DNA of 37,044 bases from DATDAW01 sp036524675 (lineage in GTDB: Bacteria; Verrucomicrobiota; Verrucomicrobiia; Chthoniobacterales; DASVRZ01): assembly GCA_036524675.1 (NCBI GenBank), contig DATDBU010000139.1, positions 1 to 37,044 on the forward strand, given 5' to 3'. Made by a program: the position numbers and the translations under genes. Positions 7,891 to 16,505 of the stretch are shown here, one piece after another. Under the pieces are notes generated by a model that ran no database searches, had not been told where the DNA came from, and worked only from the letters and a program-made list of their open reading frames with translations. Positions within the stretch are counted from its first letter, which is position 1, and each line of letters opens with the position of its first letter.

Positions 7891-9762
7891 ATGGATACGC
7901 ACGGCCATAAACAGAGGAATCTGGCGGAGCGGCTTCTGATTTTACTCATTGCCGCCACTCCCTGCCTGGCTGGGGCGCAGGCGCCTGAAGCCATTCCAAC
8001 GGCTTCTCCCCCTACCGTCACTCCGGCTCCCCAAGAAACGGGGACAACAGCCAACAGGGACACATCCACTGCGCCCAACCTGATTCCGACAGTCGATCCT
8101 GCGTCCGGAATCATTTCCTGGAATGGACAGACCTGGAACATCAACAATAACCGGCTCTTCAATGCGCGCTTCGAGAAGTATCTGAATGCGCCCGAAGAGA
8201 CTACGCAGGCGGATTTGGAGTATCAGGGAATTTTGCGGACGATTTTGGACAAATTGTCTCCCGCCCGCATCACCCCGGCAAATATGGACGCGGCCTTCCG
8301 GCTTTTGCCGAAAGCGGCTGCATTCGATTCGGACGCGCGTCTGTGCGACTCCATCGCAGACTCGGTTTACTCCGTGTGGATGGCACGGAAGGAGTTGCAA
8401 CGGCTTGCGCAGGCAAATGATGCTCTGAGGGAAGAACAAAAAGCAACAGAATGGAATGCGGGGCTGGCATCGGCTCCCTCGACAACCGGGGGCACCGCTC
8501 CGAAAAACGTTACCGCGGCCGCCGAGTGGGCCAAGGAACGGGCACTGAAACGCGACACGCAAATGGCCCCCTACACGACACGTATCGCTGAAATCAAAGC
8601 CCTCATTCTGGCCAATCAAGCGAAGCGCGAGCTTTCCCAGATGCAGACAAAAATCGAATTCCAGGCGCTCTGCGTGCAACTTTTTCTTCAACGACGCTTC
8701 CAGCACGTGCTCATCGCCACACGATTTTACCGGGGTGTCTTTGGCGATGGCGACACACTGCTGCGTGTCGGTGATGACGCAAGATCGCTCTTTGGCAAAA
8801 CAACGGGCATGCCGCCGACCGTTAGCACTCTGGATACAATGGCCAACGAAGTCATTCGCGATTGCCGGGAAAGCGTTCAGGCGTACGAATTTTTGCTCGA
8901 AAAAGGCGAACTCAAAAGTGCCACGGAACGCCTCGCCGAAGGTTTTGTTCCTGGCGAATACACGCCGGAATTTCGGACTTTGTCCCGGGAAAAGAAGCGC
9001 GCGGCGCTTAAGTTCACCCAGGCGTCGAATCAACTGCTTTCAGCCCTGGACGTAAAAGATTTCACGCTCGCAGAAAAACTGGTGCACGACCTCGAAGAGA
9101 CGGCACGCGATTTCGACAGTTCGAAACCCATGGCGGCAATTCAAACGGCCAAAACGGTAGCCGGGATGCACCTCGCAAAAGCGAAAAATGCTGCCGTAAG
9201 TGGAGACCGGGCAGCGCTGGAGACCGAGCTCAAGGAGGCAACAGCGATCTGGCCGCGAAACCCGGCATTGGGGGAGGTCTCGGGCGTCATCTTCAAACAG
9301 GCCGACGTGCAACTCGAGGCGCTCGACCTGCTCGATGAACTATTGGGACGCAAAGAATATCGCCGAATTTACGACGACCGCGTGCGGTTCATCGCAGCGG
9401 CGGCGCTGTATCCCGAGCGGCAGGAGCAGTTGCAGAAAGTCCTGGATGCGATGACGACAATCGAAGGAACGATCACGCGTGCGATGGAAATCGAGAAACG
9501 CGGCGATGCCGCGGGTGCGTGGGAAACGGTGGAGCACGTTTACCTTCAATATCCGAACGACAACAAGCTCAATGAGTTGCGCGCAAATCTCACGACGGAA
9601 GCATCCGAATTCGTAAAGACCTTGCGAGCAGCAGAACGGCTGGAAAAAGAAGAGCAGGTCGGCTCGAGTTTGGCATGGTATTTGAAAGCGCAGAGCATGT
9701 ATCCGGGAAGCGAGTTTGCGCAAAAAGGGATCGAGCGCCAGGCGGAGAAGATTCTAAAATAA
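7891..9762 (+). CDS. Large secreted alpha-helical (TPR-like) protein of unknown function
   Basis: The 623-residue protein begins with a signal peptide (positive HKQRNLAER, hydrophobic LLILLIAATPCLAG, cleavage probably after AQA). A short Pro/Thr-rich linker and a compact motif SGIISWNGQTWNINNNRLFNARFEKYL come next. The rest is helical and charged with repeated Ala-rich helical pairs (ELLGRKEYRRIYDDRVRFIAAAALYP, EKRGDAAGAWETVEHVYLQYPNDNKL, EQVGSSLAWYLKAQSMYPGSEFA) resembling tetratricopeptide units in the C-terminal third. A periplasmic scaffold or complex-assembly role is plausible but unproven. It sits 8 bp after a small membrane-protein gene, suggesting that the two products cooperate. The reading frame is intact. 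Confidence 0.85.
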   Translation: MDTHGHKQRNLAERLLILLIAATPCLAGAQAPEAIPTASPPTVTPAPQETGTTANRDTSTAPNLIPTVDPASGIISWNGQTWNINNNRLFNARFEKYLNAPEETTQADLEYQGILRTILDKLSPARITPANMDAAFRLLPKAAAFDSDARLCDSIADSVYSVWMARKELQRLAQANDALREEQKATEWNAGLASAPSTTGGTAPKNVTAAAEWAKERALKRDTQMAPYTTRIAEIKALILANQAKRELSQMQTKIEFQALCVQLFLQRRFQHVLIATRFYRGVFGDGDTLLRVGDDARSLFGKTTGMPPTVSTLDTMANEVIRDCRESVQAYEFLLEKGELKSATERLAEGFVPGEYTPEFRTLSREKKRAALKFTQASNQLLSALDVKDFTLAEKLVHDLEETARDFDSSKPMAAIQTAKTVAGMHLAKAKNAAVSGDRAALETELKEATAIWPRNPALGEVSGVIFKQADVQLEALDLLDELLGRKEYRRIYDDRVRFIAAAALYPERQEQLQKVLDAMTTIEGTITRAMEIEKRGDAAGAWETVEHVYLQYPNDNKLNELRANLTTEASEFVKTLRAAERLEKEEQVGSSLAWYLKAQSMYPGSEFAQKGIERQAEKILK

Positions 9763-9770
9763 AATTTCGA

Positions 9771-9905
9771 TTTTGGATTTTCGATTTCGCCTTGATGATC
9801 TCCCGCTGATCGAAAAATCCGGAAACTGAATCGAAGATCCCGCAATTTTGGATTTTCGATTCCAGATTTTCGTTTGATGAGTGCCCCGCTGAATCGAAAA
9901 TCGAG
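9771..9905. repeat. Duplicated palindromic intergenic repeat with heptamer-periodic arms
   Basis: Two related blocks lie at 9771-9820 and 9846-9905. Each starts TTTTGGATTTTCGATT, continues through TTGATGA and CCCGCTGA, and closes with the inverted arm (AATCGAAAATC in copy 2). Each could fold into an imperfect hairpin. The arms and flanks run in 7-bp steps (CGATTTT, GGATTTT, ATCGAAA). The array fills nearly all of the 161 bp between the secreted-protein gene and the ABC-F gene and ends just before the latter's ATG. Confidence 0.7.
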
Positions 9906-9923
9906 AACCCAAAATCGAAAATA

Positions 9924-11801
9924 ATGCTGACTGTTTCCAAACTTTCCAAATCCTTCGGCGGTAGAACCCTCTTCCACGACGCTTCACTCCAGATGAACTC
10001 CGGAGAACGCGTCGGATTGGTCGGGCCGAATGGTGCAGGAAAATCGACACTCATTTCGCTCATCCTCGGCGAAGCAAGCCCCGATGACGGATCGGTAACG
10101 CTCGACCGGCGCTCGACGGTCGGTTTTTTACCACAGGAAACGGCTCCGGCAGGCGATGAAAACGTTCTGGAAATCGCCCTTTCGCACCGGTCGGACATCG
10201 ACGATTACGAAGCCGAGCCCAAGGCGAAACGAATCCTGCACGGGCTTGCTTTCCGCGAGACCGACTTCGAGCGTCCCGCTCGGCACCTCAGCGGCGGCTG
10301 GATCATGCGTGCACACCTCGCCCGTTTGCTCGTGCAGGAACCGGATTTGCTGATTCTCGACGAACCAACGAACCATCTCGACCTCGAAACGCTCGTGTGG
10401 TTCCGCGATTATCTGAGCCGCTACCCGGGCGCGATCCTCGTCATTTCCCACGACCGCGACTTCCTGGACCATCTGGTCGGGTCGATCGTGGAAATCAAAC
10501 ACAGCCGCCTTACGCGCTGGCGGGGAAATTATTCGAGCTATCTCGAGCAGAGTGCGGCACGGGATGAACAGCAGGCGGCGGCGTATAAGAATCAGCAGCG
10601 CGAAATCGAGGCCCTGCAACGGTTTGCGGACCGTTTCCGGGCTAAGGCCAGCAAGGCTTCGCAGGCGCAGAGCAAACTGAAGCAAATCGAGCGCATGGAA
10701 AGGATCGAGGCTCCCCTTGCGAATGGAAAGTCGATCGGTTTCCGGTTTCCATCGCCTCCGCGAAGCGGGCAACGCGTGATGAGCCTCGACGATATCAGTC
10801 ACGCCTATGGCGACACGGTCGTTTATCGCAACTTGAACTACACGGTCGAACGCGAGCAACGGACCGTGTTCTGCGGCCCGAACGGCGCTGGTAAATCAAC
10901 ATTGCTCAAGCTGCTGGCTGGTGTTTTACCGGTGCAAACGGGAGAACGCATTTCGGGCCACAACGTAAAGGCCGGCTACTATTCACAGAACCGCATCGAC
11001 ATGCTGAACCCGCGCCAGACTTGTCTCGAAAGCGTGCTCGATATGCCAAGCCCGGTGTCCGAAGAAACGGCGCGAACGGTTCTGGGCAGTTTTTTGTTTC
11101 GCGGGGATGACGTTTTCAAGCCGGTTGCCGTACTGAGCGGTGGTGAAAAGAGCCGATTGGCCCTGGTCAAATTATTGCTCGATCCGCCCAACTTGTTGTT
11201 AATGGACGAACCAACAACGCACCTCGATATCGCGAGCATCGACGCGCTGATCGCCGCGCTCAAACAATACAACGGCACACTGCTGTTTATCAGTCACGAC
11301 GTGTATTTTATCCGCCAACTCGCTACGAGCGTGCTCCACGTGCACAGCGGACAAGTCCGATTCTATCCCGGCGATTATCAGTATTACCTGGATAAATCGA
11401 ATGCCACGTCGGAACGCGCCGGGTTGACGTCGGGCCGTCCAATGGAAAACGCCGCTCCCGTGATCTCACAACCGCCCAGCGACAAATCCATGCGGGCCGT
11501 CCGCGAAGAGCGCAAACGCTTGCAGATGGAACGGCAGACCGCCGCTGCAAAGCGCCGCGAATTGGAAAAACACGCCGCAGCTCTCGAAGCCGAAGTAGTC
11601 GCCCTGGAAAAACAGCAGGCCGAATTTTCTGCCATTCTGGAACTGCCCGACACCTATGCAGACCCTGGAAAGGCGATGCAAATAAACCGCCAACTCATGG
11701 GAATCGCCGAAAGTCTGGAACACGCCACAGCGGAATGGGAAAGAGCAGCCGCCGAAGCCGAAGAAGCCGAGAAAACGGCAGCTGGCCTCTCCACGGATTG
11801 A
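9924..11801 (+). CDS. ABC-F family ATPase (Uup/YheS/EttA type, translation-associated)
   Basis: The 625-residue soluble protein contains two ABC ATPase domains and no membrane segments. Domain 1 has Walker A GPNGAGKST, signature LSGGW and Walker B LLILDEPTNHLD. A charged helical interdomain linker (residues about 195-265) is the P-site tRNA interaction motif region of ABC-F proteins. Domain 2 has GPNGAGKST, LSGGEKSR and LLLMDEPTTHLD. A C-terminal coiled coil of about 100 residues (RKRLQMERQTAAAKRRELEKH onwards) resembles the tails of Uup and YheS. ABC-F proteins act on ribosomes to relieve stalling, and some confer antibiotic resistance. Which subgroup this belongs to cannot be settled by eye. 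A strong terminator follows. Confidence 0.93.
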   Translation: MLTVSKLSKSFGGRTLFHDASLQMNSGERVGLVGPNGAGKSTLISLILGEASPDDGSVTLDRRSTVGFLPQETAPAGDENVLEIALSHRSDIDDYEAEPKAKRILHGLAFRETDFERPARHLSGGWIMRAHLARLLVQEPDLLILDEPTNHLDLETLVWFRDYLSRYPGAILVISHDRDFLDHLVGSIVEIKHSRLTRWRGNYSSYLEQSAARDEQQAAAYKNQQREIEALQRFADRFRAKASKASQAQSKLKQIERMERIEAPLANGKSIGFRFPSPPRSGQRVMSLDDISHAYGDTVVYRNLNYTVEREQRTVFCGPNGAGKSTLLKLLAGVLPVQTGERISGHNVKAGYYSQNRIDMLNPRQTCLESVLDMPSPVSEETARTVLGSFLFRGDDVFKPVAVLSGGEKSRLALVKLLLDPPNLLLMDEPTTHLDIASIDALIAALKQYNGTLLFISHDVYFIRQLATSVLHVHSGQVRFYPGDYQYYLDKSNATSERAGLTSGRPMENAAPVISQPPSDKSMRAVREERKRLQMERQTAAAKRRELEKHAAALEAEVVALEKQQAEFSAILELPDTYADPGKAMQINRQLMGIAESLEHATAEWERAAAEAEEAEKTAAGLSTD

Positions 11802-11816
11802 CCCCGGGCCGAGACA

Positions 11817-11850
11817 CAAAATTCCGATTGAACGAACCATCGGAATTTTG
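11817..11850 (+). terminator. Rho-independent terminator after the ABC-F gene
   Basis: A perfect 12-bp inverted repeat (CAAAATTCCGAT / ATCGGAATTTTG) with a 10-nt loop begins 15 bp after the stop codon. The T-run of the 3' arm supplies the U-tract. It is symmetrical enough to work in both directions. Confidence 0.75.
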
Positions 11851-11883
11851 CTTCAGTCGCGAGCGTTTAGATCTTCGTTTTTT

Positions 11884-12384
11884 ATGACAAGATGCAGGCT
11901 GTTCCTCCTGGCCACTGTCCAGATTCTTTGCGTCGGCTGCGTGACTGGGATCACTGGGGGCACTCAGCGTATTACGGTTCGAACAGACCCGCCAGGTGCG
12001 AATGTCGTTCTTTCCACCGGCGAAAAAGGCATCACTCCTTACACTGTTTCGAGAGACAGAAATCGGAGTTTTTCTGTCTATGTCTACAAAAAGGGATACA
12101 AACCGATCGGTATTGACTCGCTCGCCGGCATGAGGAACCAACGTTTCTCAAACCTCATTGAAGTCCGTCTGGCACCGTTAAACAGTCCCGATCATTCCAT
12201 TGTCCTGGGAAATGAAGCGCTCTTGCCCGAATACCGAACGTTGCGTGGGATAGAGCCAGAATCGCCGGACCTGACCCGAGCCAGGACTTATGTTGCGACG
12301 CCCAAGAAGCCGTCGCGCGTCATGCATGCCACTGGTCGCTATCGCACCGATGCCAACGGCACTCAATATTTGAGCGGATATTAG
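11884..12384 (+). CDS. PEGA-domain lipoprotein
   Basis: From the ATG at 11884 the protein has 166 residues. It begins with a lipoprotein signal (TRCRLFLLATVQILCVGC, lipobox-like LCVGC). A PEGA-type domain follows (about residues 30-100) with TVRTDPPGANVVLSTGEKGITPYTVSRDRN and YVYKKGYKP, the usual pattern of this surface or periplasmic beta domain. The C-terminal 70 residues are unstructured-looking. The frame is open 12 codons upstream to 11848, but that start would bury the signal sequence and lies within the terminator of the preceding gene. It appears monocistronic. Location would be an outer or inner membrane lipoprotein facing the periplasm; precise role unknown. Confidence 0.8.
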   Translation: MTRCRLFLLATVQILCVGCVTGITGGTQRITVRTDPPGANVVLSTGEKGITPYTVSRDRNRSFSVYVYKKGYKPIGIDSLAGMRNQRFSNLIEVRLAPLNSPDHSIVLGNEALLPEYRTLRGIEPESPDLTRARTYVATPKKPSRVMHATGRYRTDANGTQYLSGY

Positions 12385-12498
12385 ACAACCCTCCGCTAAG
12401 CAGCGAACGGCCACCGTTCCAAACGGCTTCGCAAGTTTCGACTATCTTGGCTCGGAACGAAGGCTTTACGATACTCGAGATTGGGAAGATGAAGGATC

Positions 12499-13407
12499 AT
12501 GAAAATTGCCATTGTCGGTTCAGGCGCCATCGGCTGTTACTATGGAGCGCGGCTGTTGGTGTCCGGTGAGGACGTCCGGTTTCTCATGCGAAGCGACCTC
12601 GGGACTGTCCGGGAAAAAGGCCTGCAGATCCGGAGCCCGGACGGCGATTTGAACCTCACGCAAGTTCCCGCTTACGGAACGACATCGGAAATCGGGCTTG
12701 CCGACCTAGTGCTGGTGACGCTCAAAACAACGAGCAACGACGCGCTTAAAACGCTGATTCCTCCTCTGCTGGGTCGGCAAACGATCCTGCTCACACTCCA
12801 AAACGGTCTCGGCAATGAAGAGTTTCTCGCAGAGCACTTTGAGCCCGAACACGTTACAGGCGGGCTCTGTTTCGTTTGCCTCACACGGACGGCGCCCGGC
12901 TTTATCGAGCATTACGGCCACGGCAGAATCGCCATCGGCGAAATGAGCGGCCCTCCCAGCGATCGCGTGCGAGACATCGTTGCGCGCTTTTCGAAAGCCG
13001 GCATCGACTGTCATGCCGTGGACGATCTTCCCCTCGCCCGCTGGCGGAAACTGGTCTGGAACATTCCGTTCAATGGGCTTTCTATCGCCGCCGGAAAAGC
13101 AACGGTCGAAGACCTGCTCGCCGACCGCTATTTGCGGATCGAGGTCGGCGAAATCATGCGGGAAGTCATCTCGCTCGCGAATGCTCTCGGCCATCCGCTT
13201 TCCGCGGGCAAAATCGTCGACCCGGAAATTGCTCGCAGCGAAAACATGGGCCCCTACCGCCCTTCGAGCCTCATCGATTTCGAACGGGGACTGCCGGTGG
13301 AAGTCGAGTCCATCTGGGGTGAGCCAGTCCGGCTTGCCCGCAAAATCGGCCATCCCGTTCCTCGAATCGAGTTGCTTTACGCGCTGCTCCGAAGGCTGGC
13401 GGCATAA
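12499..13407 (+). CDS. panE: 2-dehydropantoate 2-reductase (ketopantoate reductase)
   Basis: The 302-residue protein matches the ApbA/PanE family, which reduces ketopantoate to pantoate with NADPH for pantothenate and coenzyme A synthesis. The N-terminal Rossmann motif is KIAIVGSGAIGCYYGARL. The family LVTLKTTSND block follows, then LTLQNGLGNEE. The C-terminal helical domain carries the catalytic-lysine region LARWRKLVWNIPFNGLS and the substrate-binding RPSSLIDFERGLPVEVESIWG. A good ribosome site, AAGGA, lies at 12490-12494, 4 bp before the ATG. The gene is alone on its strand and convergent with an aldo/keto reductase gene. Other members of the family act on other 2-keto acids, so substrate is likely but not certain. 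Confidence 0.92.
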   Translation: MKIAIVGSGAIGCYYGARLLVSGEDVRFLMRSDLGTVREKGLQIRSPDGDLNLTQVPAYGTTSEIGLADLVLVTLKTTSNDALKTLIPPLLGRQTILLTLQNGLGNEEFLAEHFEPEHVTGGLCFVCLTRTAPGFIEHYGHGRIAIGEMSGPPSDRVRDIVARFSKAGIDCHAVDDLPLARWRKLVWNIPFNGLSIAAGKATVEDLLADRYLRIEVGEIMREVISLANALGHPLSAGKIVDPEIARSENMGPYRPSSLIDFERGLPVEVESIWGEPVRLARKIGHPVPRIELLYALLRRLAA

Positions 13408-13462
13408 CCGGAAAACAAACAAAGGCTTCCCGCCCCACGATTGCGAGGAATACAAAGATCGG

Positions 13463-14524
13463 TCAATTGGCCCAGACTGGTTGGGCGCTGACGTCTAAAC
13501 CGCCGGTCTGCATCTTCTGCATCGTTTCGCCGAAAAACATGTACGGTGTCACGGCTTCAGGTCGGGAGATTGCCTCCAAACGTGCGGCGGCTTCGGCGGG
13601 CAGCACGAAGTCAAGCGCCTGCAGATTACCCTTGAGCTGATCCAGCTTGGTTGCGCCAAGCAAGGTCGCGCTGACTCCGGGACGTTTGGTGATCCAATTG
13701 AGCGCGATCGCTGAGGCTGGTTTCCCGGTTTCCTGTGCGATTTGATTGAGTGTGTCGACGACGTCCCAATTGCGTGGATTACCCGCGATCCGATCAAAAA
13801 CCGGGTTGCCGGAGCCCTGAATGGTTTTCAAACGGCCTTCGCTAAGATTGTTCTTCGTGTATTTACCTGAGAGCAAGCCGCTTGCGAGCGGCCCCCAAAC
13901 GCAAAGACCCATGCCGAGGCGCTGGATCATCGGAATGTATTCGTTTTCGATCGAGCGATCCGTCAGGTTGTATTCCATTTGAATCCCCGCGATGCGCTCC
14001 CAGCCGCGGACCTCAGACAAAGTTTGGGCCCGCGAGACGACCCACGCGGGGCAATCGCTCAAGCCGATGTATCGAATTTTACCACTCGCCACGAGAGCGC
14101 TGAGCGTGAAAATCACTTCCTCGACCGGTGTCAGCGTGTCCCAAGCGTGAACCCAATAAAGATCGATGTAATCCGTCTGCAATCGCCTCAGCGAACCTTC
14201 GAGCGCTCGCAGAAGATTCTTCCGCCCGTTACCGCCTGCATTCGGATTTCCTGGAGCGGCCCCAAATGAATATTTGGTAGCGATCACTGTGAAATCGCGC
14301 AGGTTCCGCTCTTTCACGAACTTGCCGACTAATTCTTCGCTTTTGCCGTTGGTATAAAGGTCGGCAGTATCCACAAAATTTCCGCCTGCATCGACGTACG
14401 TATTGAAAATTTCCCGAGCCGTCTCTTCACTGGAACCCCAGCCCCAGTCATTGCCAAAGGTCATTGTCCCGAGCGCCAGCGGTGGAATTCGCAGACCTGT
14501 GTTGCCGAGCAGATGATAGTTCAT
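13463..14524 (-). CDS. Aldo/keto reductase
   Basis: This 353-residue (beta/alpha)8 NADPH-dependent oxidoreductase has the family tetrad in order. Asp and Tyr lie in NFVDTADLYTNGKSEELVG, Lys in TVIATKYSFG, and His in DYIDLYWVHAWD. The NADPH-binding C-terminal region is present (ALNWITKRPGVSATLLGATKLDQLKGNL). Length and layout fit the YajO/Tas-like subgroup. The gene is divergent from the ilvD leader, whose region begins about 80 bp from its ATG. No substrate can be assigned from sequence. A second, different aldo/keto reductase is encoded at 26357-27391. Confidence 0.92.
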   Translation of the reverse strand: MNYHLLGNTGLRIPPLALGTMTFGNDWGWGSSEETAREIFNTYVDAGGNFVDTADLYTNGKSEELVGKFVKERNLRDFTVIATKYSFGAAPGNPNAGGNGRKNLLRALEGSLRRLQTDYIDLYWVHAWDTLTPVEEVIFTLSALVASGKIRYIGLSDCPAWVVSRAQTLSEVRGWERIAGIQMEYNLTDRSIENEYIPMIQRLGMGLCVWGPLASGLLSGKYTKNNLSEGRLKTIQGSGNPVFDRIAGNPRNWDVVDTLNQIAQETGKPASAIALNWITKRPGVSATLLGATKLDQLKGNLQALDFVLPAEAAARLEAISRPEAVTPYMFFGETMQKMQTGGLDVSAQPVWAN

Positions 14525-14605
14525 GGGGTTTTTCTAGGTGAGAACACGGTTGGTTTTACGGACCGCTCAAGTCGGCAATTCAACGACAGCAGAGCGACGG
14601 AATTT

Positions 14606-14656
14606 ATGACTCTGCTTCAAGAATCGTCGTTATGCCACGAGCGAATCATCGTCTGA
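14606..14656 (+). CDS. Candidate ilv leader peptide (16 codons, ends Ile-Ile-Val-stop)
   Basis: ATG at 14606 opens a short frame reading MTLLQESSLCHERIIV and ends in TGA at 14654-14656. Six of 16 codons are for branched-chain amino acids: three Leu, then Ile, Ile and Val as the last three codons before the stop. It precedes ilvD by 80 bp and is followed by two competing hairpins. Its start resembles the leader of the enteric ilv operon in general plan only. A weak GGA sits just upstream. Whether it is translated is untested, and chance cannot be excluded for so short a frame. Confidence 0.45.
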   Translation: MTLLQESSLCHERIIV

Positions 14657-14667
14657 AAACGGTGACA

Positions 14668-14715
14668 CGAGCGGGATTTTCTTCTGATCCCGTTTGCCCT
14701 TCGCGCCAAGCGGGA
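14668..14715 (+). promoter_or_regulatory. Mutually exclusive hairpins upstream of ilvD (candidate attenuator)
   Basis: Segment B (14687-14696) can pair with segment A (14668-14677): 10 bp with two G-U pairs and a 9-nt loop. It can instead pair with segment C (14707-14715): 9 bp with one G-U and a 10-nt loop. B cannot do both. Hairpin A:B starts 11 nt after the leader stop codon. Hairpin B:C ends about 20 nt before the ilvD ATG, next to its weak ribosome site. No U-run follows, so control of translation rather than termination seems more likely. Confidence 0.45.
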
Positions 14716-14736
14716 CTAGAAAAGAAATCCGTCTCT

Positions 14737-16437
14737 ATGTCCGAAATCACTACCCCTAATTCTCACCGCCAGCATTCCTCCATCGTTTTTGACGGCGACG
14801 AACGCGCCCCATCGCGTGCCATGCTCTACGCTGTCGGATTCAAAAAAGAAGATTTCCAGAAATCGCAGGTCGGCATCGCATCAACGTGGAGCATGGTGAC
14901 CCCATGCAACATGCACATCGACAAGCTGGCCATCGAAGCCGGGAAAGGCGTCGACGCGGCAGGCGGCAAATCGGTCATTTTCAACACAATCACGATCTCG
15001 GACGGCATCTCGATGGGCACCGAAGGGATGAAATATTCCCTGGTTTCACGTGAAGTGATCGCGGACTCCATTGAAACCGTCGCGGGTTGCGAAGGTTTTG
15101 ATGGCATCGTGGCTATCGGCGGCTGCGATAAAAATATGCCTGGCTGTCTCATGGCGCTTGCCCGGTTGAACCGCCCATCGGTTTTCGTTTATGGAGGAAC
15201 GATCCTGCCCGGCTGTCTTAACGGACGTCTCCTGGACGTCGTATCCGTTTTCGAGGCCGTCGGCGCCCACGCAAACAAGAAAATTACCCGGGAAGAATTC
15301 GAGAAGGTCGAGGCATGTGCTATCCCGGGAGCTGGATCCTGCGGCGGGATGTACACGGCAAACACCATGGCTTCCGGAATCGAAGCGCTCGGAATGAGTC
15401 TCCCGGACAGCTCAGCAATGGTGGCCATTTCTCCGGAAAAACTCGGTGACTGCGTCCGTGCCGGCGAAGCGGTCGTCAACCTTCTTCGTCGCGGCATCCG
15501 GCCCTCCGATATCCTCACCAAGGAAGCCTTTGAAAATGCGATGACGGTTGTCATTGCCCTCGGAGGATCGACCAACGCCGTCATGCACTTGATGGCAATC
15601 GCACATTCCGCGGGTATTCCGTTAAAACTCGACGATTGGACCCGAATCGGTGCACGGGTTCCCGTCGTGGCTGATTTAAAGCCGAGTGGCAAACACCTCA
15701 TGTCCGAACTCGTTACCATCGGCGGCATTACGCCTCTGATGAAAACACTTCTCGCCGAAGGACTTTTGCACGGAGATTGCCTGACGGTCACCGGCAGGAC
15801 GCTTCGCGAAAATCTCGACCCAATCAAGCCTTACCCCACTGGACAGACCATCATTCGTCCGCTGAGCGATCCCGTGAAGAAGGACAGCCACCTTGTCATT
15901 CTGTACGGAAGTCTCGCCCCCGAAGGAGCAGTTGCAAAAATTTCCGGCAAGGAAGGTCTCTCATTCACTGGCAAAGCGCGCGTTTTTGACAGCGAAGAAA
16001 CGGCTATGCACGCCATCCTGGACGGCACCGTCGTCAAAGGCGACGTCATCGTGATTCGCTATGAGGGTCCGAGGGGTGGCCCTGGTATGCGCGAAATGCT
16101 TGGGCCAACATCCGCCGTCATGGGGCGCGGCCTCGGCAAAGATGTGGCACTTATGACTGACGGGCGGTTTTCGGGCGGCAGCCACGGCTTCGTGGTTGGC
16201 CATGTGACTCCGGAAGCCTATCTGGGCGGGCCCATCGCGGTTATCCAAAACGGCGATCCGATCACCATCGATGCCGAAAAGAAAGTGATCGATCTGGGTA
16301 TTCCATCCGAGGAGCTCAAAGCCCGGCTCGCAGCCTGGAAGCAACCTGCCCCGCGCTACAAACGAGGTGTTCTGGCTAAATACGCCCGAGTCGTTTCCAC
16401 CGCATCATTGGGTGCCGTGACCGATCTCCACGAATAA
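14737..16437 (+). CDS. ilvD: Dihydroxy-acid dehydratase
   Basis: The enzyme converts 2,3-dihydroxy-isovalerate and 2,3-dihydroxy-3-methylvalerate to the 2-keto acids in valine, isoleucine and leucine synthesis. From ATG 14737 it has 566 residues, normal for IlvD. The three Fe-S cluster cysteine sites are visible: TPCNMHIDKLA, GGCDKNMPGCLMA and PGAGSCGGMYTANTM. Also present are the family signatures GRFSGGSHGFVVGHVTPEA and GPRGGPGMREML. The frame is open upstream to an ATG at 14632, but those 35 extra residues are not part of the family and would overlap the leader and hairpins. It is convergent with the ABC transporter operon. Other ilv genes are not in the window. Confidence 0.95.
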   Translation: MSEITTPNSHRQHSSIVFDGDERAPSRAMLYAVGFKKEDFQKSQVGIASTWSMVTPCNMHIDKLAIEAGKGVDAAGGKSVIFNTITISDGISMGTEGMKYSLVSREVIADSIETVAGCEGFDGIVAIGGCDKNMPGCLMALARLNRPSVFVYGGTILPGCLNGRLLDVVSVFEAVGAHANKKITREEFEKVEACAIPGAGSCGGMYTANTMASGIEALGMSLPDSSAMVAISPEKLGDCVRAGEAVVNLLRRGIRPSDILTKEAFENAMTVVIALGGSTNAVMHLMAIAHSAGIPLKLDDWTRIGARVPVVADLKPSGKHLMSELVTIGGITPLMKTLLAEGLLHGDCLTVTGRTLRENLDPIKPYPTGQTIIRPLSDPVKKDSHLVILYGSLAPEGAVAKISGKEGLSFTGKARVFDSEETAMHAILDGTVVKGDVIVIRYEGPRGGPGMREMLGPTSAVMGRGLGKDVALMTDGRFSGGSHGFVVGHVTPEAYLGGPIAVIQNGDPITIDAEKKVIDLGIPSEELKARLAAWKQPAPRYKRGVLAKYARVVSTASLGAVTDLHE

Positions 16438-16443
16438 AGGAGC

Positions 16444-16459
16444 GCAAGCATCTGCTTGC
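16444..16459 (+). terminator. Weak hairpin after ilvD
   Basis: GCAAGCA-TC-TGCTTGC is a 16-bp near-perfect palindrome 7 bp after the ilvD stop. It lacks a U-tract, so its function as a terminator is uncertain. Confidence 0.35.
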
Positions 16460-16485
16460 ATAGTCATCTGAGCGAACAAGCTAAA

Positions 16486-16505
16486 AGCCTGTTCTACATC
16501 AGGCT
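16486..16505 (-). terminator. Putative terminator of the thuEFG-like operon
   Basis: On the minus strand AGCCTG-N8-CAGGCT forms a 6-bp stem beginning at the last base of the permease stop codon, followed by TTTT within CAGGCTTTTAG. Short but correctly placed between convergent genes. Confidence 0.45.

Noticed and set aside
7942..9033. 363-codon minus-strand frame opposite the secreted helical protein
   Set aside because: The plus-strand frame has a signal peptide, spans the whole interval and fits the operon; the minus frame is Arg/Cys-rich and resembles no protein.
14632..14736. In-frame upstream extension of ilvD
   Set aside because: The 35 extra residues are not part of the IlvD family and would overlap the leader ORF and hairpins; ATG 14737 gives normal length.
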